Source of the DNA: Bacillus infantis NRRL B-14911
GTDB lineage: Bacteria > Bacillota > Bacilli > Bacillales > Cytobacillaceae
Length of the DNA: 64,000 nt
Direction: 5' to 3'
NCBI RefSeq assembly: GCF_000473245.1
Contig: NC_022524.1
Location: forward strand, 3,372,501 to 3,436,500
Within the stretch, counting starts at the first letter, position 1. Each line of letters opens with the position of its first letter. The position numbers and the translations under genes are program-made. Positions 56,076 to 64,000 of the stretch are shown here, piece after piece. Under the pieces are notes generated by a model. The model did no database searches. It was not told the origin of the DNA and worked only from the letters and a program-made list of their open reading frames with translations.

Positions 56076-56169
56076 TCCATTCACCTTCTAATTGAATTCC
56101 TTTTATACAGCTATGCCCAGCTGTGTGTTTTTTAAAATCCAGCCCGCTCGAAAAAAGCCGGTGCCGGGA

Positions 56170-56589
56170 CTAAATATAAAACATATAAGCATCAGATTCG
56201 CCGCTGTCTGTATGGTTTGCCAGATCCTCCAGCGTCGTGCTGTCCAGCACTTCCTTGACAGCATCCCGGATCCTCATCCAAAGCTCTCTTTTCGCAGGCT
56301 CTTCGTCTTCAATGCCTTCGACTGGGCTGATCGGCCCTTCAAGCACCCTGATGATATCGCCTGAAGTGATATCGGCAGGCTCATGGCCAAGCACATATCC
56401 GCCATAGGCACCGCGAATGCTTCTGACAAGTCCGGCGTTGCGGAGCGGAGCAATCAGCTGCTCGAGATAGTGCTCGGAAAGATCATTTGTCTGGGCGATA
56501 GATTTCAAGGAGATCGGCCCTTCTCCATGTTTTTTAGCCAATTCAATCATAATAGTCAAGCCATAGCGGCCTTTAGTGGAAATCTTCAT
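56170..56589 (-). CDS. cymR: Cysteine metabolism repressor CymR (Rrf2 family)
   Basis: Rrf2-type winged-helix regulator; in B. subtilis CymR works with CysK to repress sulfur uptake and the yrrT–mccB operon. The N-terminus MKISTKGRYGLTIMIELAKK and the recognition helix region (LSEHYLEQLIAPLRNAGLV) fit closely. The 139 residues contain no cysteine, so an iron-sulfur cluster like that of IscR is excluded. The ATG overlaps the upstream gene's stop as ATGA, with GAGGTG seven bases upstream. Confidence 0.95.
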   Translation of the reverse strand: MKISTKGRYGLTIMIELAKKHGEGPISLKSIAQTNDLSEHYLEQLIAPLRNAGLVRSIRGAYGGYVLGHEPADITSGDIIRVLEGPISPVEGIEDEEPAKRELWMRIRDAVKEVLDSTTLEDLANHTDSGESDAYMFYI

Positions 56590-57278
56590 GAACTTGCACC
56601 TCGATCTTGTTCTTTTAATGAAGGAGCACTTATGCCTCCCTTTTTGCTGCGCAGCTTTTCAAGCCATTTATCTGTCAATGTCTGGCATTGCGGCAGGGCA
56701 AGCCCCACCAGCGGCCCGATGACAAGCGTATAAAGAATTGTCGCCCAGAAAATCGGTCCGCCGAGCAGCCAGCCTGCAGCCAGGACCAGCAGCTCCATAG
56801 CACCGCGGACATCGCGGATCTTCCGGCCTGTCTTGGCTGCCAGGGCAATCATCAAACTGTCACGGGGCCCTGCCCCGAATTGGGCGGAGATATAAAGCCC
56901 CATTCCATAAGCATTAATAATGATGCCAGCGACAAGCATAATTATTTTTCCACCCAGACTGCCTGGAGTCTGCATGAAAGGCAGCATCATGTAAAAATCA
57001 ATGAACACTCCGATTAAAAGCATATTCAGAAATGCCCCGACTTGGGGGATCTCCCCTGAAAGCAAGGCAGCGGCCGTCAGAATGACGAGCCCTACAATGA
57101 TTGACCAGCTTCCGATCGTCAGGCCTGCCTGATAAAAAAGGCCGACATGGAGGACATCCCAGGGTGTTGCCCCAAGCTCGGCCTTTATAAGGAGCACGAT
57201 GCCAAGGGCCATAATGAGAAGGCCTGAAAAAAACACTGCAAAACGGGGCCCTGTCTGCCCCTTTCTTTTTCTTATCAT
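56586..57278 (-). CDS. YczE/YyaS/YitT family membrane protein
   Basis: A 230-residue protein with about five membrane helices and the YczE-type motifs AELGATPWDVLHVGL and AQFGAGPRDSLMIALAAK. In B. subtilis YczE is encoded elsewhere and affects secondary-metabolite synthesis; molecular function is unknown. It overlaps cymR by four bases and is upstream of it, so the two are translationally coupled. This neighbourhood differs from B. subtilis. The ribosome site is weak. Confidence 0.88.
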   Translation of the reverse strand: MIRKRKGQTGPRFAVFFSGLLIMALGIVLLIKAELGATPWDVLHVGLFYQAGLTIGSWSIIVGLVILTAAALLSGEIPQVGAFLNMLLIGVFIDFYMMLPFMQTPGSLGGKIIMLVAGIIINAYGMGLYISAQFGAGPRDSLMIALAAKTGRKIRDVRGAMELLVLAAGWLLGGPIFWATILYTLVIGPLVGLALPQCQTLTDKWLEKLRSKKGGISAPSLKEQDRGASS

Positions 57279-57524
57279 TAGTTTCTTCTGCTCCCTGTGC
57301 CAGAATGGCTTTTATATTAAATTTTACCAAAATGCTTAGTAATTATATAGACTTTTGACATTATAGCATATTTTCGTGTCTTTATGCAGAAGGCGCCCGC
57401 CCTTCTGCTGCCGGCAGGAGCCTTCCTTTTTCCTTTAGAAACCCATTTGCGGTACACTAATGATAAGAATCGGATCGGGAAACCGCTCATCCGCTATCAA
57501 CTACATTGGCTGGAGAGATGCATA

Positions 57525-58796
57525 ATGAATACCAAGCCGCTTGCCTTCCGCATGAGGCCTAAATCAATTGAAGATATCATCGGCCAGGAACATCTGGTCG
57601 GCGAAGGGAAAATCATATACAGAATGGTGAAGGCAAGGCAGCTTTCTTCCATGATCCTTTACGGGCCGCCGGGGATCGGAAAGACTTCGATAGCCAGCGC
57701 CATTGCCGGCAGCACACAATTTGCCTTCCGGACATTGAATGCTGTTACAAATAATAAGAAGGATATGGAAGTTGTGGCTGCTGAAGCCAAGATGTCCGGA
57801 AAAGTCATACTCCTCCTTGATGAGGTTCACCGCCTGGATAAGGCCAAGCAGGATTTTCTCCTTCCTTACCTGGAGAATGGGATGATCGTGCTGATCGGCG
57901 CCACAACAAGCAATCCCTACCATGCAATCAATCCCGCAATACGGAGCCGCTGCCAAATCTTTGAGCTTAAGCCGCTTTCTGAAGAGGATATAAAGAAAAG
58001 CCTGCTCAGAGCCCTGCAGGACAAAGAAAACGGCTTTGGGAATGAAAAAGTTGAAATAGATGAGGATGCACTGTCCCATTTGGCTTCTTCCTCCAACGGG
58101 GATGTGCGCAGCTCCCTTAATGCCCTTGAGCTGGCAGTCCTCTCAACAGAAAAAGATGAAAATGGAGTGATCAGCATTTCTCTCGGTACTGCCGAAGAAT
58201 GCCTGCAGCGAAAAAGCTTTGTCCATGATAAGGACGGTGATGCCCACTATGATGTACTGTCTGGATTCCAGAAAAGCATCCGCGGCAGCGATGTAAACGC
58301 CGCCCTTCATTATCTGGGAAGACTGATAGAAGCCGGAGATCTTGTGAGCATCAGCAGGAGACTGCTTGTCATTGCTTACGAAGATATCGGGCTTGCAAGC
58401 CCGCAGGCTGGTGCCCGCACCCTCGCAGCCATTGAAACCGCTGAAAGAATCGGGTTTCCGGAGGCTCGCATCCCGCTGGCAAATGCAGTGATTGAATTAT
58501 GCTTATCTCCCAAATCAAACTCAGCTTATTCTGCCCTTGATGCAGCAATCGCCGATATCCGGGCCGGCAAAAGCGGCGAAGTGCCCCAGCACCTGAAGGA
58601 CGCCCATTACAAAGGCGCCAAGGAGCTTGGCAGAGGGATTGATTATAAATATCCCCATGATTTTCCCGGAGGCTGGGTGAAGCAGCAGTACCTGCCTGAT
58701 AAAATAAAGAACAAAATCTATTATGAGCCTAAAACAACCGGTAAATTCGAACAGGCCCTCGCAGCTATATATGAAAAACTTAACAAAAGCAGATGA
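57525..58796 (+). CDS. rarA: Replication-associated recombination protein RarA (AAA ATPase)
   Basis: AAA+ ATPase (MgsA/YrvN) acting at stalled replication forks. Walker A LYGPPGIGKTSIA and Walker B LLLDEVHR, the sensor region IGATTSNPY, and the C-terminal MgsA tetramerisation domain (YEDIGLASPQAGARTLAAIE … PHDFPGGWVKQQYLPD) are complete. The start at 57525 (MNTKPLAFRMRP) has GGAGAG seven bases upstream, giving 423 residues; the frame is open 141 bases further up without support. Divergent from the YczE-like gene. Confidence 0.96.
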   Translation: MNTKPLAFRMRPKSIEDIIGQEHLVGEGKIIYRMVKARQLSSMILYGPPGIGKTSIASAIAGSTQFAFRTLNAVTNNKKDMEVVAAEAKMSGKVILLLDEVHRLDKAKQDFLLPYLENGMIVLIGATTSNPYHAINPAIRSRCQIFELKPLSEEDIKKSLLRALQDKENGFGNEKVEIDEDALSHLASSSNGDVRSSLNALELAVLSTEKDENGVISISLGTAEECLQRKSFVHDKDGDAHYDVLSGFQKSIRGSDVNAALHYLGRLIEAGDLVSISRRLLVIAYEDIGLASPQAGARTLAAIETAERIGFPEARIPLANAVIELCLSPKSNSAYSALDAAIADIRAGKSGEVPQHLKDAHYKGAKELGRGIDYKYPHDFPGGWVKQQYLPDKIKNKIYYEPKTTGKFEQALAAIYEKLNKSR

Positions 58797-58811
58797 AGAA
58801 TCTCAACTTAC

Positions 58812-58848
58812 AAAGGGGCTGTCCACACACAGGGACAGCCCCTTTTGT
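58812..58848 (+). terminator. Terminator of rarA
   Basis: AAGGGGCTGTCC-loop-GGACAGCCCCTT followed by TTGTTG, 15 bases after the rarA stop. Confidence 0.85.
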
Positions 58849-58905
58849 TGAATAAGATCATTTGTGCAGGTGACGATAAGAAATAAAGGAAAAGGAGGGC
58901 GGAGC

Positions 58906-59388
58906 ATGACAGCCAAAAATAAAAAATGGACTGCCGAAGAGGACCGGCTCCTCATGGAAGCAATCGAAGAAGGAACAAACCAGGGACGTACGAAACAGGC
59001 CTGCTATGAAGATGCCGCCCAAAAGCTTGCAAGAACGGCTACTGCCTGCAGGGCAAGGTATAACAGTCTGCTGAAATATCAGGACGCTCCTTCTGTGAAG
59101 CAGGATGATCGTGAAGATCCTGCTCCTGGAGATATCCTGGACCTCAGCAATGGATTAGCATTCCTTCAAAAGCTGCAGTCCTTAATTCCGCTCGTAAATG
59201 AACAACAAGCACTGCAGGAGGAGTCGGCCAAACTCGCAGAAAGAAACAAGCTCCTGGAAAAGGAATTAGAAGACAAACATTCAAAACTTCAGGAATACCT
59301 TCAGAAATATGAGGAAATGTTCGGGATACTGAAAGAAGCGGGGATCATGGCCGAGGAAGCTGGAATTGGGGTTAAAGTGGTTCATTAA
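58906..59388 (+). CDS. RsfA-like Myb/SANT DNA-binding protein
   Basis: A 160-residue protein with an N-terminal Myb/SANT-like domain (KKWTAEEDRLLMEAIEEG … LARTATACRARYNSLLK), a short linker, and a C-terminal coiled coil (about 100-150, ALQEESAKLAERNKLLEKEL). This layout is that of the RsfA family of Bacillus transcription factors, where RsfA is a prespore regulator. The ATG at 58906 has AAGGAGG seven bases upstream. Which genes it controls is unknown. Confidence 0.8.
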   Translation: MTAKNKKWTAEEDRLLMEAIEEGTNQGRTKQACYEDAAQKLARTATACRARYNSLLKYQDAPSVKQDDREDPAPGDILDLSNGLAFLQKLQSLIPLVNEQQALQEESAKLAERNKLLEKELEDKHSKLQEYLQKYEEMFGILKEAGIMAEEAGIGVKVVH

Positions 59389-59460
59389 AATATTGTCTAA
59401 TTTATAGTAACCAATTGGAATAGATTGCAGATCTTTTCATTACCGAATAAAGTTATCAAA

Positions 59461-59600
59461 CCCTGTTGATTGGAGTGCAAGGCACGAAGACTCCTGCGGG
59501 AGATAGCGGAAGAGTTGAGATCCCGCAGGAGCTTGCTCCGAGGAGGCTCAACTCCGCCCCACGGAAAGCGAAATGCCTGGAACGCAAATCAACAGCCCCC
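59461..59600. repeat. 140-base inverted-end repeat, copy 1 of 3
   Basis: Core from CCCTGTTGATTGGAGTGC to AACGCAAATCAACAGCCCCC. The ends are inverted repeats (CTGTTGATT … AATCAACAG), with an inner hairpin ACTCCTGCGGGA … TCCCGCAGGAG and GTTGAG/CTCAAC. Flanked by a short conserved lead-in (ACCGAATAAAGTTA). Non-coding. Confidence 0.9.
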
Positions 59601-59763
59601 CTCTAAAAAGGAAAATTGATCCCAATGCAATCAAATTTAATTTCCGAAGGGTATATAAGTGTTAAGATCTCCAACCAAAGGAACAAATACAGAGATAATG
59701 CCTTGTAATGAGGACTTAATAAATTTAATAGTAAATCCTAGCACTCCCGAACAAAGTTATGAA

Positions 59764-59904
59764 CCCTGTTGATTGGAGTGGAAGGCACGTAGACTCCTGC
59801 GGGATTGCAGCGGCAGAGCTGAGACCCCGCAGGAGGGACGACGAGGAGGCTCAGCGCCGCCGCGCGGAAAGCGAAATGCCTGGAACGCAAATCAACAGCC
59901 CCCC
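59764..59904. repeat. 140-base inverted-end repeat, copy 2 of 3
   Basis: Same core as copy 1, 303 bases downstream, more diverged in the middle (GGAGGGACGACGAGGAGGCTCAGC). The lead-in CCCGAACAAAGTTAT is also shared, as is a short piece of the spacer (AAGATCTCC.AACC-like), so the whole ~300-base unit may be duplicated. Confidence 0.9.
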
Positions 59905-60061
59905 TCTAAAAAGGAGAATTTATTCTCAAATGCTCTCTCAACATTATACTTCATTTGCTAATGCCTCCAACCGAAGAACCAAAAGACTGAGATCATGCCT
60001 TATTTGTAAGCACTAAAAGATTTTAATTCAGGATCTTAGCACTGCCGAATAAAGTTAAAAA

Positions 60062-60201
60062 CCCTGTTGATTGGAGTGCAAGGCACGTAGACTCCTGCGG
60101 GAAATAGCGGAAGAGTTGAGACCCCACAGGAGCTTGCTCCGAGGAGGCTCAACTCCGCCCCGCGGAAAGCGAAGTGCCTGGAACGCAAATCAACAGCCCC
60201 C
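60062..60201. repeat. 140-base inverted-end repeat, copy 3 of 3
   Basis: Third core, 298 bases after copy 2, closer to copy 1 in the middle (GAAATAGCGGAAGAGTTGAG). Together the three fill the 890-base gap between the RsfA-like gene and tcdA, which holds no convincing gene. Confidence 0.9.
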
Positions 60202-60278
60202 TTCAAAGTGGAAAATTTCGTCTTGAACCCATATAAAAGAGCACCACATTAACTGCAGTACTCTTCAAAAATGCTTCC

Positions 60279-61043
60279 TTATTTATCATTAACCCTAACA
60301 ATCTTAATATCCTTCAGCAGATCCCTCACCACATAACTTGCCATGACCAGTCCGGCTACAGAAGGAACAAATGCGTTCGAAGAAGGAGGCATTTTCGCTT
60401 TGCGGATTTTGGCATCGTCCTTGCCTACTTCCTTCCTTACCTCCTCACGGATCACAATCGGGCTTTCATCTGAAAACACAACCGGAATCCCCTTGCGGAT
60501 TCCTTCTTTGCGCAGACGGGTGCGGATCACCTTGGCAATCGGATCGGTATGCGTCTTAAAAATATCAGCAATCTGGAACCTGGTCGGATCCATTTTATTG
60601 GCTGCGCCCATGCTCGAAATCATCGGGATGTCCCTCTTCAGGCACTCCTTGATCAGGTGAATTTTATAAGAAATCGTATCACTGGCATCTACTACATAAT
60701 CCAGCCCGTAAGCAAAAATCTCCTCATATGTTTCTTCTGTATAAAACATTTTTAAAGCAATCACTTCACAGTCAGGATTGATGTCCTTGATGCGTTCCTT
60801 CATTAAATCTGCCTTCGGTTTCCCGACAGTCGAAACCAAAGCAATGATCTGGCGGTTGACATTGGTAATATCAACATCATCCTTATCAATTAAAATGAGC
60901 TTCCCGACTCCTGAACGCGCCAATGCTTCTGCAGCAAATGAGCCCACTCCTCCAATTCCAAGGACTGCCACTGTACTGTTTTTCATTGTTTCAAGGCCTT
61001 CCTGGCCAATCGCAAGTTCGTTTCGTGAAAATTGGTGCAGCAT
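60279..61043 (-). CDS. tcdA: tRNA threonylcarbamoyladenosine dehydratase TcdA (YrvM)
   Basis: E1/ThiF-like enzyme that cyclises t6A37 of tRNA to ct6A using ATP. The nucleotide-binding motif GIGGVGSFAAEALARSG, the DKDDVDITNVNRQI segment and the VVDASDTISYKIHLI region are characteristic. Product 254 residues. It lies between the repeat cluster and 6S RNA, in the usual neighbourhood of aspS. Confidence 0.95.
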   Translation of the reverse strand: MLHQFSRNELAIGQEGLETMKNSTVAVLGIGGVGSFAAEALARSGVGKLILIDKDDVDITNVNRQIIALVSTVGKPKADLMKERIKDINPDCEVIALKMFYTEETYEEIFAYGLDYVVDASDTISYKIHLIKECLKRDIPMISSMGAANKMDPTRFQIADIFKTHTDPIAKVIRTRLRKEGIRKGIPVVFSDESPIVIREEVRKEVGKDDAKIRKAKMPPSSNAFVPSVAGLVMASYVVRDLLKDIKIVRVNDK

Positions 61044-61205
61044 CTATCTCAACTCCATTATCATTTTTTGAATAAATATGCCTGTATCAGGGGCATTTTT
61101 GCTCATACGGCCCCTTTATCTCTTATGTATCTATTACCCGATAATGAATATATCATACTTCATTATAAAAACAAGTATTTCTATGGGAATTAAGGGCAGT
61201 GAACA

Positions 61206-61447
61206 ATAAAAAAACCACGCCTGTAAGCATGGTTTAGCATTCGTATGTAAGAAGAGTCCCAATTGTGCCGTCGCCTTGGATGCCTTCGTTTTGAACCCGC
61301 ACTCAGCAGGTGGGTGCCCTATTCCCGCTTTTGTAAGTCCCCTAGCCAGAGGCGTTTACGCCGCAAGGAAATCCGGGCTCCCGAAGGAATAATGTTAGGT
61401 CAAAATGTCAGGTGAAACAACGAACACATTAGGACTCTTCTGTTATT
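61206..61447 (-). ncRNA. ssrS: 6S RNA (6S-1 / BsrA type)
   Basis: About 240-base structured RNA on the minus strand. The ends pair (AAGAGTCCTAAT … AATTGGGACTCTT), leaving a large central bubble and internal stems (CCTTCGGGAGCCCGGATTTCC, GCACCCACCTGCTGAGTGC). This is the shape of 6S RNA, which binds sigma-A RNA polymerase. It lies just downstream of tcdA in sequence order and upstream of aspS, as bsrA does in B. subtilis. A terminator hairpin (CCATGCTTACAGGCGTGG then TTTTTTT) ends it at about 61208-61232. Confidence 0.88.
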
Positions 61448-61453
61448 GATAGT

Positions 61454-61483
61454 ATAGTATCATATCCCGCCTGCCAGTATCAA
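61454..61483 (-). promoter_or_regulatory. Promoter of 6S RNA
   Basis: Minus-strand TTGATA (61478-61483), an 18-base spacer and TACTAT (61454-61459), placing the transcript start near 61447. Confidence 0.7.
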
Positions 61484-61501
61484 GGAATAAGGGATAGGTA
61501 A

Positions 61502-63277
61502 TTACTCACTTTTTTTCAGGTTAAGCTGCAGGTGAAGGTCGTTCAGCTGTGCCTCGCTTACTTCGCCGGGTGCATTGGTCAGGAGACAGCTTGCACTTGC
61601 TGTTTTCGGGAAAGCGATCGTATCCCTCAGGTTCGAGCTTCCGGCCAGCAGCATCACAAGGCGATCAAGGCCAAGCGCAATGCCGCCGTGCGGAGGAGTA
61701 CCGTATTCAAACGCTTCGAGCAGGAATCCGAATTGCTCCCTTGCCTCCTCCTTGCTGAAGCCAAGAACAGAGAACATTTTTTCCTGGATCTCGCGTTCAA
61801 AGATACGCAGTGAGCCTCCGCCGAGCTCATATCCATTCAGCACAAGGTCATAAGCCTGGGCCTTTACCTTTGAAGGATCAGTATCAAGGTATTCCAGGTC
61901 TTCGCGGTTTGGCATTGTAAATGGATGGTGGGCAGCATAGTAGCGGCCTTCTTCTTCATCAAATTCAAGCAGCGGCCATTCTGTCACCCAAAGGAAATTG
62001 AAGAGGGACTGGTCGATAAGTCCAAGCTCTTTGCCAAGCTTCAGGCGCAGGGCCCCAAGTGCGTCAGCGACGACGCTTTTCTTATCGGCCACAAATAGGA
62101 GCAGGTCTCCTGTCTCGACTCCCAGCAGTTCTTTAATAGCTGCCTGCTCTTCCTCTGCAACAAATTTTGCAATCGGCCCTTTTAAGCCTTCTTCTTCTGC
62201 TTTCAGCCAAGCCAGACCCTTAGCACCATATCTTGAAGCAAATTCTGTCAGCGCATCAATGTCCTTGCGGCTGTATTTGGAGGCAGCGTCTTTCACATTG
62301 ATTGCTTTGACTTCCCCGCCGGAAGAAATCGCACCTGCAAATACTTTGAAGCCTGAATTGCTCAGTGTTTCAGAGAGGTTGACCAGCTCCATTGCAAAAC
62401 GGGTGTCCGGCTTATCAGAGCCGTAGCGGTCCATCGCTTCCTGATAGGTCATGCGCTGGATGGGCAGTGTGATATCAATGCCCTTAACCTCTTTCATCAC
62501 CTTCGTCATCATCTGCTCTGTCATAGAAATGATGTCTTCCTGGCTCATAAAGCTTGTTTCAATATCGATTTGCGTGAATTCCGGCTGTCGGTCTGCACGG
62601 AGATCCTCATCACGGAAACAGCGGGCAATCTGATAGTATCTTTCAATTCCGCCCACCATTAAAAGCTGCTTAAAGATTTGAGGAGACTGCGGCAAAGCAT
62701 AAAACTCGCCAGGATGGACCCTGCTTGGAACGAGATAATCGCGGGCTCCTTCAGGTGTACTCTTCGTCAGGATAGGCGTTTCAATATCAAGGAAGCCCTC
62801 GCTGTCCAGGTAATCCCGGATTGACTTTGTCACCTGGTGGCGCATCTTGAAGGTTTCGAACATAACGGGGCGCCTGAAGTCAAGATAGCGGTATTTCAGT
62901 CGCACATCTTCCGATACATCTGTCTGGTCAGCGATCACGAACGGCGGTGTCTTCGCTTCATTGATGATTGTTACTGCTTCTGCACTGACTTCAATCTTGC
63001 CTGTAGGCAGGTTTTCGTTAATTGTGCCAGGTTCCCTTGCAACAACCTTTCCTTCCACACTCAGTACATATTCATTCCTGATTTTTTCAGCTGCAGCGAG
63101 AGCCTCAGGGGAAGTTTCAGGATTGAACACTACCTGTACCAGTCCCGTGCGGTCCCTTAAATCAATGAAAATCAATCCGCCCAAATCACGGCGTTTCTGA
63201 ACCCAGCCTTTGAGTGTAACTTTTTCACCTATGCTTTTTTCTGTTACTTCTCCGCAGAAATATGTTCTCCCAAACAT
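61502..63277 (-). CDS. aspS: Aspartate–tRNA ligase
   Basis: Charges tRNA-Asp. The N-terminal OB anticodon-binding domain ([20 protein letters not shown]), bacterial insertion domain and class II motifs are all present: motif 2 region [20 protein letters not shown], motif 3 [16 protein letters not shown]. Product 591 residues, as in B. subtilis. The gene lies three bases downstream of hisS, so the two are co-transcribed, and 6S RNA follows with its own promoter. Confidence 0.98.
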   Translation of the reverse strand: MFGRTYFCGEVTEKSIGEKVTLKGWVQKRRDLGGLIFIDLRDRTGLVQVVFNPETSPEALAAAEKIRNEYVLSVEGKVVAREPGTINENLPTGKIEVSAEAVTIINEAKTPPFVIADQTDVSEDVRLKYRYLDFRRPVMFETFKMRHQVTKSIRDYLDSEGFLDIETPILTKSTPEGARDYLVPSRVHPGEFYALPQSPQIFKQLLMVGGIERYYQIARCFRDEDLRADRQPEFTQIDIETSFMSQEDIISMTEQMMTKVMKEVKGIDITLPIQRMTYQEAMDRYGSDKPDTRFAMELVNLSETLSNSGFKVFAGAISSGGEVKAINVKDAASKYSRKDIDALTEFASRYGAKGLAWLKAEEEGLKGPIAKFVAEEEQAAIKELLGVETGDLLLFVADKKSVVADALGALRLKLGKELGLIDQSLFNFLWVTEWPLLEFDEEEGRYYAAHHPFTMPNREDLEYLDTDPSKVKAQAYDLVLNGYELGGGSLRIFEREIQEKMFSVLGFSKEEAREQFGFLLEAFEYGTPPHGGIALGLDRLVMLLAGSSNLRDTIAFPKTASASCLLTNAPGEVSEAQLNDLHLQLNLKKSE

Positions 63278-63280
63278 ACA

Positions 63281-64000
63281 TTAACCCCCTATAAGCTCTT
63301 TTAATTGGTCTATGAATGAATCCAGGCTGACTTCGGTCTGATCACCGGTTTCCATGGACTTCACATTGATCTTGCCTGCTTTCAATTCATCTTCCCCAAG
63401 GACGGCTACATATTTTGCGTTCATGCGGTCAGCTGCCTTGAATTGTGTTTTGATCTTTCTGTCCAGATAATCTCTTTCTGCGGAAATACCTGCCATGCGC
63501 AGCTTATGCAGGAGGCCGACAGAATAATCCTTCGCCTCTTCCCCAAGAGCCACGAGATAGCAGTCAATTCCTTCATTAACAGGAAGCTTGATACCTTCTG
63601 CCTCCAAAGCTGACAGAAAGCGTTCAATGCTGAATGCAAAGCCGATGCCCGGTGCTTCCGGTCCGCCGATTTCCTCAGTCAGGCCATTATAGCGCCCTCC
63701 GCCGCAAAGAGTCGTGATCGCTCCGAAGCCTTCAGCATCACTCATAATTTCGAAGGCAGTATGGTTATAATAATCCAGGCCGCGCACGAGATTTGGATCG
63801 ACCGTAAAGTCGATGGATACATCCGCCAGGTACTGCTGCACTTTCTCAAAGTACTTCTTTGAATCTTCATTGAGAAAATCGAGAATGGAAGGGGCAGTCT
63901 GCATCAATTCGTGCTCTCTGTCCTTTTTGCAGTCCAGAATCCTCATCGGATTTTTTTCCAGCCTGTTTTGGCAGTCAGAACAGAACTCTCCGATCCTCGG
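63281..64000 (-). CDS. hisS: Histidine–tRNA ligase, C-terminal part (start outside window)
   Basis: Charges tRNA-His. About 239 C-terminal residues are present, including the HisA motifs (LVRGLDYYNHTAFEI, GGGRYNGL) and class II motif 3 (GIGFAFSIERF). The anticodon-binding domain (CYLVALGEEAKDYSVGLLHKLRMAG) is also present. The frame is open to the window edge (…PRIGEFCSDCQNRLEKNPMRIL), so the 5' half lies outside. Confidence 0.97.
   Translation of the reverse strand, partial: PRIGEFCSDCQNRLEKNPMRILDCKKDREHELMQTAPSILDFLNEDSKKYFEKVQQYLADVSIDFTVDPNLVRGLDYYNHTAFEIMSDAEGFGAITTLCGGGRYNGLTEEIGGPEAPGIGFAFSIERFLSALEAEGIKLPVNEGIDCYLVALGEEAKDYSVGLLHKLRMAGISAERDYLDRKIKTQFKAADRMNAKYVAVLGEDELKAGKINVKSMETGDQTEVSLDSFIDQLKELIGG

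Noticed and set aside
59759-60016. 85-residue open frame in the triple repeat
   Set aside because: It is formed by repeat sequence; the matching frame is broken in the other two copies, so it is not coding.
59461-60201. CRISPR or insertion sequence
   Set aside because: Repeats are far too long and widely spaced for CRISPR, and no transposase frame is present between or within them.

Overview
The window is a 64 kb piece of a Bacillaceae chromosome (Firmicutes, moderate G+C). The gene content and order match the dnaJ–dnaK–grpE–hrcA … comE … yqe … sigK … yrr … alaS … recD2 … hisS stretch of Bacillus subtilis, but differ in places: sda, psd and pssA sit after yqeG; sigK is uninterrupted (no skin element); and a YczE-type membrane gene overlaps cymR. 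Spore genes (gpr, spoIIP, yqxA, sigK, sda) and competence genes (comEA/EB/EC/ER) show an endospore-forming relative of Bacillus, probably Cytobacillus/Mesobacillus-like. I cannot name the species.

Layout: 1–5.5 kb heat-shock cluster (hrcA, grpE, dnaK, dnaJ with CIRCE) and hemW. 5.6–12 kb lepA, yqxA–spoIIP–gpr, rpsT, holA, yqzM. 12.5–17.2 kb competence genes. 17.2–22.3 kb the yqeG-yqeH-aroE-yqeI-nadD-yqeK-rsfS-yqeM operon (ribosome assembly, NAD, shikimate). 22.3–26.4 kb sda behind DnaA boxes, psd/pssA for phosphatidylethanolamine, and an oligopeptidase. 26.4–30.3 kb small genes, a lipoprotein, sigK, a 52-bp tandem repeat, and a chain of very short ORFs around yrzI. 30.4–34.3 kb the methionine-to-cysteine operon yrrT-mtnN-mccA-mccB-yrhC. 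34.5–44.6 kb yrzA, yrrS, pbpI, greA, udk, tRNA wobble-uridine hydroxylation/methylation genes (trhP2, trhP1, trmR), mltG, yrzB, ruvX, ireB. 44.7–49.9 kb alaS with a T-box leader, an AI-2E-type permease, yrzQ, yrzR, yrrD. 50–59.4 kb recD2, yrrB, mnmA, cysteine desulfurase, cymR, a YczE-like protein, rarA and an RsfA-like regulator. 59.4–64 kb three copies of a dispersed repeat, tcdA, 6S RNA, aspS and the 3' part of hisS.

How genes work together: the desulfurase and MnmA make 2-thiouridine; trhP1/trhP2/TrmR make 5-methoxyuridine; TcdA modifies t6A. CymR is the expected repressor of the yrrT–mccB operon 22 kb away. HrcA with CIRCE represses the chaperone operon, but dnaJ here is cut off from dnaK by a terminator and repeat and has its own predicted promoter.

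The most interesting stretch is 29.5–30.3 kb: a strong promoter, tandem terminator-like hairpins, YrzI and three or four micropeptide ORFs with good Shine-Dalgarno sequences. One micropeptide carries a Glu-Lys codon pair like that cut by the ribosome-associated RNase Rae1 in B. subtilis. Many genes use TTG or GTG starts; I chose starts from Shine-Dalgarno position and family length.
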